21,204 nucleotides of DNA from Pigoraptor chileana (Eukaryota > Opisthokonta > Filasterea): positions 1 to 21,204 of the forward strand of contig CALSCR010000610.1 of the NCBI GenBank assembly GCA_943704495.1, in the 5' to 3' direction. Position 1 is the stretch's first letter; the number at the start of each line of letters is the position of its first letter. Below the pieces are notes generated by a model, which was given only the letters and a program-made list of their open reading frames with translations, searched no databases and was not told where the DNA came from. A program made the translations under genes and the position numbers. Of the stretch, positions 8,644 to 17,640 are shown in pieces.

Positions 8644-11600
8644 ATGTCACTGACGTTGCTCCGCGGCCGGGTTCCAGTTGGCAACCTGTGCCAGATATCG
8701 ACGTCTTGCAGATCTTTGGGACTCAGAACTCCAGCCGGTTAGTGAAGTGCCGTTATTTTGTGGCCTTCGTTATCACTCCTTCGGATCAACTGAACACGTT
8801 ACTTTTTTTTGCATTTATTCCACAGGCTTTCCAGTCCGTTTCAAGCATGCAGGTATGTCTGGCTGATTAAGCTTAATTGCAATCTATTGGAATATGTGTG
8901 TGAAAATACTTCACTCATTTGCTGACTTTGTTGTTTATTGCGCAGCCGTTGCGACCCCGACAGGATCAGAGTTCTACCAGAAGCTGTATGCATCCAGCAT
9001 TCGGGATCCCGAGCGATTTTGGGGGACGCTCGCAAAATCGACACTCAAGTGGAACAAGGAGTTTGAGCAAGTTCGGGATATTGATTTGACTCGTGGAAAC
9101 ATTAGCTGGTTCCAGGGCGGATACCTGAACGTCGCAGGTAGGTCTACAAAGCCTTTTTGTGAGAGCAATTGGCGAACAAATCAACCCCCCCCCCCCAACA
9201 AAAATATTCACAAACGGCTATTGTGACTACGTGAATACATATATATTCCCCGCTTTTGCAGAAAACTGCATCGACCGTCACCTTGCCACGCGTGGCGATC
9301 AGACGGCAATAATTTGGGAGACGGACAACGCAGCCGATTCCAAGAAGATCACATACCGCGAGCTCCACTCCGAGGTGTGCAGGCTTGCGAATGCCCTCAA
9401 GCGAGATGGCGTTCGGAAGGGAGACACCGTTACGATCTACATGCCGGTATCCCCTCACGCTGTTTACGCCATGCTTGCGTGTGCACGCATCGGAGCGGTT
9501 CACAGGTGAACGTTCTGCAATACCCAAATGCGTTGCTGGATGTCTTTGAGATCCGTTGCGTGCTGTCCACACCGAGCCATTTCTTGTGGATCTCTAATAG
9601 TGGCCCACTTTTCATTCATCGAATCGCAGCGTGGTCTTTGCTGGATTCAGTGCCGAGGCTCTTCGCAGTCGCATCATCGATGGTATTGTCATGTGTTGCA
9701 ATCTGCCAAAATATAGCGAATAGCATCAACTGCAGACCGAAATGCTAAAACAGCTATGCTTTTCTATCCGTGTGCGTGTGTGCGTGCGCAGCAAAGTCAA
9801 CTCACATCATCACCACGGACCAAGGCCTCCGCGGTGGCAAGCCCATCGAGCTCAAGCAGATTGTGGACAAGGCCATTGCAGAGTGCCCCGGGGTCAGGCG
9901 CGTATTTGTGGCCGAGCGCACGGGAGCCAGCGTCCCTATGGAGCCCGGGCGCGACGTGTCACTTAATGCGGCAATGGCGGCGGAGCGTCCCTACTGCCCA
10001 CCCGAGTCCATGCATGCTGAGGATCCGTTGTTTCTGTTGTACACGTCGGGATCAAGTGGGTGGTTTTCGTGCATGTGGTGGATGTTGTGTGTGGTGTATG
10101 AACAAAGGAAAATATGGTTGCATCTGGCGGGAGAGAGCGTGTAAGTGTGTTTTATGCTTGTATTGAACTCCCAGGATGTTCTGTGTTTTCTCTAACCATT
10201 GCAGCCGGCACACCAAAGGGAATGATGCATACAACCGGAGGATATTTGCTGTACGGAGCCGTTTCTCACAAGGTGAGGCAAATCGTCACACAACACAACA
10301 CACACACACACACACACACACACCACACGTGTGGGATTACAGCCGCATTAATTCTCAGAATATAAGCTTCGATTCGTGTATTAATCATTCTGCACATGTT
10401 TTCTATCCGTCCACCTCAGTACGTTTTTGACCACCGCGACGGCGATGTGTTCGGGTGCATGGCGGATATTGGCTGGATCACTGGCCACACATATGTTGTG
10501 TATGCCCCGCTATGCAACGGAGGGACAACCGTCCTCTTTGAAAGCACGCCGAATTACCCGCACCCCGGACGTTACTGGGAGACAGTGCAGAAGCACCGCA
10601 TCACGCAATTCTACACGGCCCCGACGGCACTGCGACTGCTGCAGACATTCTCAGATGAGCATGTCAACAAGTTTGATCTCTCTTCCATCCGAGTTCTCGG
10701 ATCTGTTGGCGAGCCCATCAATCCCGAGGCGTGGCACTGGTACCACACTATCGTCGGGAAAAAGCGGTGTTCTATCGTCGACACGTGGTGGCAGACGGGT
10801 GAGAGAGTAGTGCGTTAGGGGTGCGACGTCACCGAAGAAATGGCTTGCATTCGTTTTCTTTATTGCTTGATTATCCTCTTTTTCCTGTGCGGCGAATCAA
10901 TGAGAGCGCTTACCGTGTGCTATATGCTTTTTTGTGCGCTCATTTGTAGAGACGGGAGGTATCATGATGACCCCTCTGCCCGGTGACACTGACGCGAAAC
11001 CGGGCGCCGCTATGCGACCCATGTTTGGTGTCGAGCCTGTTCTTCTCGACGACAAGGGCAAGGAAATACACGGCAATGACGTCAGCGGCATTCTTTGCCT
11101 AAAGTCAGTCACGCCGGGTATGGCGCGGACCATATCTGGGGATCATGCGCGGTACATTGACTCAATGTACAAGCCGTTCCCTGGTGGGTGGCCTGCGTCT
11201 GCTTGTGAACAAGTGGTCCCGGTGTCAATGGATGTGCGTCTGAACACACCTCCTTGCGCAATGTCGGTAATTTCATGCCGCCATTATTGTGTAACATGTT
11301 CGTGTCATTGTTGTCTGTGTGCGCGTGTGTGTTTGCGTGCGTGCATATGCGTGTGTTGTGTACAGGGTATTACTTCACCGGCGACGGTGCTCATCGCGAC
11401 AAGGACGGCGCCATGTTCATCACGGGACGCGTTGATGACGTCATCAACGTCAGTGGGCACCGTCTTGGCACTGCAGAGGTCGAAGGCTCCCTGGTGCGTC
11501 CGTGTTGCAGCACGTGATGATGTCTCCTTGTGCCCAACCTTTTCTTGTTGTATCCCCGTGCCGTTGAGAATGTTCCATACTGACAGTCTCTTCGCAATGG

Positions 11601-12314
11601 TTTGGTTGTCATTCTTGTATTTGCGCCCCCTTTGCAGGAGGAGCACCATTCTATTGCAGAGGCCGCCGTTGTTGGATATCCCCACGCTATTAAGGGCCAA
11701 GGTGTGTTTGTTGCACATTCGCACCTGGAAACCGCATTATCGCGCACTCTTCTTGCATGGAAGATGGTGTGCTTATTTGACATTTATCTGGCTCTGTTCT
11801 TTGCCCTAATCGCTCCCTGTCAAACAATCCCTGTCCATTCCGCATTGTCCGTGTGAAAACATGTGTTATGACATGCCAGGCATCTATGCGTACGTCGTGC
11901 TGAAGGATGGCCATTCGACCAACGAGAAGCTTGTCGCCGAGTTGCGCACCCTTGTCCGCAAGGATATTGGTCCGTTTGCTGCACCCGATGTAAGTGCCCC
12001 GCTGATTCACATTTGGTCGAATTGAGAGGGAAAAGAATGCAATGGAAAATCAATCGTTGCGTTCAATAGCCGTATGAGCTCGTATTTCTCTCACCCCAAA
12101 GCCACTCACAAATTGCGGCGCTACTCTCCACGCTGTTTTGCAGGTGATCCAATTTACGAGCGGTCTGCCAAAGACGCGCTCCGGGAAAATCATGCGGCGC
12201 ATTCTGCGCAAGATCGCCTCGTCTGATTACGCCGACCTTGGCGACACGTCTACTCTCAACGACCCTGCCGTAGTCGAGCAGCTTGTCGAGGGACGGAAGA
12301 CGCAGCCAAAGTGA
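8644..12314 (+). CDS. Acetyl-CoA synthetase (AMP-forming), probably mitochondrial, 675 aa
   Basis: Activates acetate with ATP to acetyl-AMP and then acetyl-CoA (ANL adenylate-forming family). Thirteen exons: 8644-8737, 8826-8852, 8946-9137, 9262-9505, 9630-9682, 9792-10055, 10205-10272, 10420-10798, 10950-11183, 11366-11493, 11638-11701, 11880-11989 and 12144-12314. All junctions are GT-AG and in frame. Residues 1-35 are rich in Arg, Leu and Ser and poor in acids, as in mitochondrial presequences. The family N-terminal cap follows ([17 protein letters not shown]). Signatures are the P-loop YTSGSTGTPKGM near 287-298, [18 protein letters not shown] near 435-444, GYYFTGDG near 519, [15 protein letters not shown] near 538, and the A10 motif PKTRSGK with catalytic, acetylation-prone Lys634. 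The 675-aa length fits the family. Exon 2 is only 27 nt. The mitochondrial location is inferred from the leader. Confidence 0.95.
9185..9196 (+). repeat. Poly-C run in an acetyl-CoA synthetase intron
   Basis: Twelve C residues lie in the third intron. It is a simple homopolymer and length errors are possible. Confidence 0.9.
10298..10323 (+). repeat. (CA)n microsatellite in an acetyl-CoA synthetase intron
   Basis: About 13 CA units in intron 7, about 25 nt after the donor. Intronic CA repeats can bind hnRNP-L-type splicing factors in animals; that role here is untested. Confidence 0.9.
11308..11362 (+). repeat. TG-rich low-complexity tract in an acetyl-CoA synthetase intron
   Basis: An imperfect TGTGTG/GCGTGTG tract runs up to the acceptor of intron 9 and appears to serve as part of its pyrimidine-poor 3' end. 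Confidence 0.7.
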
Positions 12315-12657
12315 GGATTGCACACAACGCTTTCCGCACTAAAGCGAACCGCTCTTTATCTTTGTCGCAAGATATACATCAGCTGTGGTTGTTGTTGTGA
12401 ATTTTGTCTAGGTTGGTGAAGTGGTGGGAGATATTGTGGGCCCATGTGTCGGGGACTGGAGGAACTTCGCGTCCGTACGCTAGGGGAATAGCAGTTTTCA
12501 TCACGGTAAATCACTGTGTAAATAAAAAATTATAGAATTTGACAGCACTAATCAGCAAAGATTTCCAAAAAGTAAGTGCCAATTTCCGTGTATTCATTTA
12601 GACCGGCAAGAAAGAAGGAGCGATCAAGATGACTCAGAGATCATCCATCCGAGAATG
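12315..12657. other. Convergent 3' spacer, acetyl-CoA synthetase / rhomboid
   Basis: Contains both 3' untranslated ends. AATAAA lies at 12521-12526, about 210 nt after the synthetase stop, and is the best polyadenylation signal candidate. I see no gene here. Confidence 0.5.
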
Positions 12658-14467
12658 TCATCCCGCACTTCCCAGCGCAGCCTCAATCTTGCCAATCACA
12701 CGGACCACTGTGGCATCCATCTCACTCTGCCTCTGCGACGGCGTCAGCAACCGCGACTCGCGCTTTTGCTTGCTTGACGTGTTCATAATGTCATCGGCAT
12801 CGTCGTCAAAGATGGGATCGACGTCCATCACAGGGGTCTTCGCAACCTCCTTGGATGTGTCGACACTCTGAGCCTTTGCCAGGGAAACTGCCGCTGCCGC
12901 ATCGTCCGCGACAAGCTTATCGATGACATCATTGAGTTTTATGGATCCACGCCACCATCCGTATCCCATGGCCCCCAGGTGTGCAATGAAGTCCAAGCCA
13001 ATGCCACCGCCGATAAAGAGGAGACCCCACATGACAGCAGTGCACACGATCATGTCCTTCGCGTCCAAATTTCCCTTCCAATCAGCAATGGCGGCGGGTC
13101 GCCAGTGGGGATAAAGCCCGGCGCCCGTCCCCAGCAGTGCGAAAGCAGTGCTTCCACCGCCATACGTGGACAGTCGACTGAGCGTGAAAACCTGAACACA
13201 CACGTACAAAAGGGCATGATGCAGAACACAAAAGGTGGGTGACCACTTAGTTTAGGAGGCGCACTCTGCAATATTATTGCTAACCCGTTGTGCCTAAATA
13301 CACACCCTCCAGTTGTGTGCGACGAGAGTGCCTGCAATGCCACCGGAGAGTACACACGCGACAAAGTGTGCAGGACCGAGGATCTGCTGCAGGAAAGGAC
13401 CAACAGCCATTATGGTTCCAACAGTGACGAGGAGATGCTTTGCATCCATATGGAAGAATTGGTTGAGCTGCGTTTAGGAACGAAGATATATGTAGGATTC
13501 ACGTCAGTGTCTATGCCCATGGACTCAGCATTCCGGAAAGAGAAAGAAACAGTTCAAAGAAGGGATAAGCTAAAGAGCGCACTGTGAATGGAAAGCAACG
13601 CCGACAAACACGTCCAAACAACAAGGCAATTGACTCTCCTGCAACCAGCAGCGATGCGCAGCGCACAATTTGCTTTGGCGAATTGATTGAGATGAAAGGC
13701 CAAGCCGCTTACCAGTAGTGAGCGGATAGTAGGTTGGTTTGGCCAGTGCACAAGATTACGTCGGAGGGCACCGCCATAACGGCCTTTAGTAAGCGCAAAC
13801 ACACCGACATGGATCGACGAAATGGCGGCAGGAAGGGCATACAAGTCCCACCGAAGAGCCCTGCTCAATGTGCGACATCGCCCGCGCCAAAAAATTTTGT
13901 GAGTAAGTTATTTTGATGTGCCAGGCAGATCATTGTTATCGCTGTACATTGTCGAGACCGAGTCTTTCCTTACCCAACGTGTTTGTCAATGACAGCCACT
14001 CCAGTGTTAAAGGCCGCAAAAGGAGTCGTTTTCTTTCCGTCGCTTAATCGCGAGCTGTAATGGTCATATGTTGTTGCGGCGAAGTACATTCCACCCACAG
14101 CCTGCACACAAGACAATTGACACAGCCTTAGCTAAGTTTGGGCGCAAATGTGGTACGTCAGTAACAACGCATGTGACAAGCTCCCAAAAAAACCCACCGT
14201 TGCCGCCACAAGTGTTGCCTTTGTCATAAGTTTTGCCTTGTAAATAAACACGCGAATTCTATCTGCAAAGCGAAGCAGGGACATCTCTTGCTCGGCAGAC
14301 ATCTGCGCCTCTGCGCTGGCCGCGGATCCGGACGTGTATCGGCGCGGGACAGCGCATCTTGACGGTGCGCCAGGGACAACCCTGAAGCCACCCCGCAATC
14401 GGGCGCACGACGGCAATGAAAAACGCAAGGCCATGTTGTCTGAGACTTGCGTTGGCGCATTTACCAT
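12658..14467 (-). CDS. Mitochondrial-type rhomboid protease (PARL/Pcp1-like), 413 aa
   Basis: A predicted intramembrane serine protease; PARL and Pcp1 cleave single-pass proteins in the inner mitochondrial membrane. Minus-strand exons: 14467-14198, 14101-13974, 13860-13713, 13467-13306 and 13191-12658, all GT-AG and in frame. Residues 1-45 are rich in Arg, Ser, Pro and Ala and poor in acids, as in a mitochondrial presequence; Met12 is a second possible start. A segment LSDGKKT matches the LSDGQRT that precedes the first conserved membrane helix of human PARL. The FFHMDAKHLL block (187-195) corresponds to FSHFSLFHM. Catalytic residues would be Ser250 in YGGGST and His307 in DFIAHLGA. The serine motif GGST differs from the usual GASG, and the Asn expected in the H-x-x-x-N loop is not seen (Val/Thr instead). 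After the last helix there is a polar, acidic tail of about 90 residues. It is a PARL-type family member, but full activity is not certain. Confidence 0.8.
13492..13562 (-). repeat. Dispersed intronic repeat, copy 2
   Basis: Lies in the third intron (13468-13712) of the rhomboid gene, ending about 25 nt before its acceptor. It shares GTAGGATTC, GTCAGTGTCT and CATGGACTC blocks (plus-strand reading) with copy 1 but lacks about eight central bases. The pyrimidine-rich tract next to the core is also shared. Confidence 0.65.
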
Positions 14468-15019
14468 TGCCTATTGTAACTTTTTCCCGTTTTTATTTAC
14501 AGGATTCTGACGGTAACTGAAACTCACCGGCTGGCGGGACTCGGCCTTTATGTCACGTGATATCACGCGAGTACAAATAAATCACGTGACTGGAGTAGAC
14601 TCCAGAGTATACACCCAATTACTCTCTAGATCGGCTGCACGTGTCTGATTAGGGACCGTTATTTGGGAGTTACCGCTTCCATACAAATCTGGTACTTAGT
14701 GGTGATTTATTTTCGCCGTGGTTGCGGTACCAACCCACTCACTCGCGTGTGCAGTCGGTGCTGATGATGTTCGACCTCGTGTTTGCCGTGTAATGTGCGT
14801 GTGCGTAATGTGTGTGTGCGCGAGTGTGTGTGTGTGTGGATGAATCCATGTGAGCAACAAGCGACTGCATGCATGCTCGCTGTATGTGCACGCTTGTGGC
14901 TGCTTAGTTTGGAGACAGAAGGGTTATTAATTGGAGGTGGACACTGTGAGCTAGAAGTGCGTGAGACTTAGATCATTTGTTTTTACTCTCAAGCCTTTTT
15001 CATACACACATACACAAAA
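14468..15019. promoter_or_regulatory. Divergent promoter region, rhomboid / fibrillarin
   Basis: A 552-bp spacer. The rhomboid-proximal part holds two TCACGTGA palindromes and a further CACGTG at 14638-14643. TGGAGT and ACTCCA near 14590-14603 form a small inverted repeat. Positions 14794-14839 are TG-rich. No gene is seen. Confidence 0.55.
14553..14589. promoter_or_regulatory. Paired TCACGTGA sites
   Basis: Two perfect TCACGTGA palindromes (14553-14560 and 14582-14589) have starts 29 bp apart, with a near-copy TCACGCGA between them. They lie about 90-120 bp upstream of the rhomboid ATG. Equal spacing near whole helical turns would suit cooperative binding, which is an inference. Confidence 0.6.
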
Positions 15020-17155
15020 ATGGGTCGCCCTGGTGAGTCTTATGCGGCATCTGCGAGGATATTCGTGGTGATAATGCAACACAATGAAAGATCCGTGCAA
15101 TGGCTGTGTTGACTTCCTGGATTCGTTGCTGATTCCAATCCAACAATGCCTTCCATTTATTATTATTAGGATTTGGTGGACGCGGAGGTGACCGTGGTGG
15201 CGGTGACCGTGGCGGTCGCGGTGGACGCGGTGAGTGTGTACGGCAAAGTGATGTGCAAATGACTGCTCTGGATGTAACAATATCATGCATAATCCGAAAC
15301 TGCAAGGGATGTATTTCGGTCTAATTCTCACTTTGCATCTTTACAACAGGCGGTTTCGGCGCCCGTGGCGGCGGTGTTGGTCAGCGTGGTGGCTTTGGCG
15401 GCGCCCGCGGCTCTCCTCGCGGCGGTTTTGGCGGCGGTTTTGGCGGCGGTCGTGGCGCTCCCCGTGGGCGTGGCGGTGACCGTGGTGGTCGTGGAGGACG
15501 CGGTGCGTGTCTGTGTGCATGCACATGCCCCCTTCTGAAGTTGCGCGTGTGCTATTATTATTGAGCTATGTGGTTATGACCAAGCCTATTGAGTGGATGT
15601 CTTTGTAGAATGTGCTATATCACCAGGTAGCCATGATGCATGGGAGTCACCTCTTCTATCTCTGTTCTCAATGTTTTTATATCTATGTTTGTATGTATGT
15701 GCGTAATTTGGCAACAAATAGGAGCTGGCGGCCGCGGTGGCGCTCGCGGAGGTGCCAAGGTCGTGATTGAGCCCCACAGGCACGAGGGTGTCTTCATTGC
15801 TCGTGGCAAGGAGGACGTCATTGTGACAAAGAACCTTGTCCCCGGAGAGTCTGTGTACGGAGAGAAGAGGATCGCCGTCGAGGTTTGTGCCGTGATTTGC
15901 CTCAGAATACTGTTGTTTTTGCTCACTCGATTACCTCTGCGTATTGGGCTTGTGAGAAACGAACAATGTGGAAATCTACTTCGTAAAGTATATGATTGCA
16001 TTCCCTAATTTCATTTTTTCTCTCGCTCTCTTTCCTTGTCCTGATGGTTGAATTCTCGACTAGACTGACGGAAACAAGGTCGAGTACCGTGTGTGGAACC
16101 CCTTCAGGTCTAAGTTGTGCGCGGCCATCGTGGGTGGTGTGGACAACATCTACATCAAGCCTGGCTCGAAGGTTCTTTACCTCGGTGCCGCCTCTGGAAC
16201 AACTGTGTCGCACGTTGCTGATCTCGTCGGCCCCGTGAGTATTACTACTGTCATATCGTTTTGCACTCTTTTTGCGTTGGGTTTCTTTAAAATGTTTTTG
16301 ATTTTGTTCTTTTCAACATTTGACGTTGTCGCTAATCTGTGATATGTGATTTATGCTTGCAGGAGGGTCTTGTGTACGCTGTTGAGTTTTCTCACCGCTC
16401 TGGCCGTGATCTCGTCAACGTCGCAAAGAAGCGCACCAACGTGATTCCCATTGTTGAGGACGCACGTCACCCGCACAAGTACCGCATGCTTGTCGGTGCG
16501 TACAACCGCCACTTGTATTTACCGCTGTGCCTGTCTGCGTCTGATCTGTGTATGTGTCTGGATGCTCTTGATGAACTTGTCGGATATGCATTTCGTGGTG
16601 TGCTCATTTTCCCTGTTGTTGCATCTGATATCGCTTGTGCAGGCATGGTCGACACTGTCTTTGCGGACGTTGCCCAGCCCGACCAGGCTCGCATTGTCGG
16701 CATCAACGCACAGTACTTCCTCAAGACCGGAGGCCACTTTGTGATCTCCATCAAGGCCAACTGCATTGACTCGACCGCCGAGGCTGCAACAGTATTCGCC
16801 GGTGAGGTTAAGAAGCTCCAGGAGCTCCAGCTGAAGCCCCAGGAGCAGCTCACCCTCGAGCCCTACGAACGCGACCACGCCGTTGTCGTCGGAACATACA
16901 GGTGCGTTTTCGTCCGCTTCTCCTTTCTCTTTGTTTGGCAATATCCATCGTGTCTAATAGTATGAATATTGATGCTTGTGCTGTGCGTGTGTATCAGTGT
17001 GTCAGTGTGTGTGCACTAGCAATTTTCAGTGTTTGCGTATGTGTCTGTGTGCTTCCGTGTCATGTGTCTTTATTGTGCGTCGCTTACACTCCTGTCTTTT
17101 TCCGCCGTCTGTCCATTTCACCAGGCCGCCTCCCAAGGACAGCAAGAAGAAGTAA
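15020..17155 (+). CDS. FBL: Fibrillarin, box C/D snoRNP 2'-O-methyltransferase, 326 aa
   Basis: The SAM-dependent rRNA 2'-O-methyltransferase of nucleolar box C/D snoRNPs, working with Nop56, Nop58 and Snu13. Eight exons: 15020-15032, 15170-15229, 15350-15502, 15722-15882, 16064-16234, 16363-16495, 16643-16901 and 17125-17155. All are GT-AG and in frame. Residues 1-87 are a Gly/Arg-rich GAR domain, which targets the nucleolus and is normally Arg-methylated. The conserved body starts at [20 protein letters not shown]. The SAM motif is [15 protein letters not shown], followed by [14 protein letters not shown], the acidic [15 protein letters not shown], and ISIKAN. Catalytic-type Lys, Asp and Lys residues are in place in [19 protein letters not shown] and ISIKAN. 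The C-terminus is basic (DSKKK). The GAR domain is split over four exons by three phase-1 introns; exon 1 is only 13 nt. Length is typical for eukaryotic fibrillarin. Confidence 0.97.
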
Positions 17156-17640
17156 ACAAGTGCCGACCGATAGCTCAAATCAAAACAGTCTGTCATCAAG
17201 TCGCTGCGTTCGCTTTCTGTCTTGTACATTTTGCGTCTCTAGGGGGCGCGCTCGTGCGTGTGCGTGTGTGTCGCTCCCCTTTAGTCTCACGTCCGTCTAC
17301 TGCAGTTTCTTTCATTCATTTTCTTTTTGTCTTCGCATCATGTTTTTGATGTTAGCGCTCGCGCGTTTCGCCTATCCCGCTCAATACTGTATCGCTCTTT
17401 CTCTCGCTCTCTCGCTTAATCTCTCTTTTCACTTGCCACCCGGCTGATTGCTGGGTCTGGAAACAACCGCCCACCGTGGCGTGCCTCATCAATTCTGTCG
17501 CCTGGATGTGCGACATATGCCAACTATAAAAAAACTGTGAAAAACATACATACAAGCAAAGACCAAGTGTTTAATTGATGTGTATTATTGCTGTGTGTTT
17601 TGTTTTGTGTAAGCGAAGACGCCTTGTCATTTCAAACATT
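17156..17640. other. Convergent 3' spacer, fibrillarin / MoCF-domain gene
   Basis: Pyrimidine-rich on the plus strand (many CTCT and TTTC runs) over 17180-17430, probably fibrillarin 3' UTR. No canonical AATAAA is seen. No gene is seen. Confidence 0.4.

Noticed and set aside
15341-15526. Minus-strand Arg/His-rich frame
   Set aside because: It is the antisense of the fibrillarin GAR exon.
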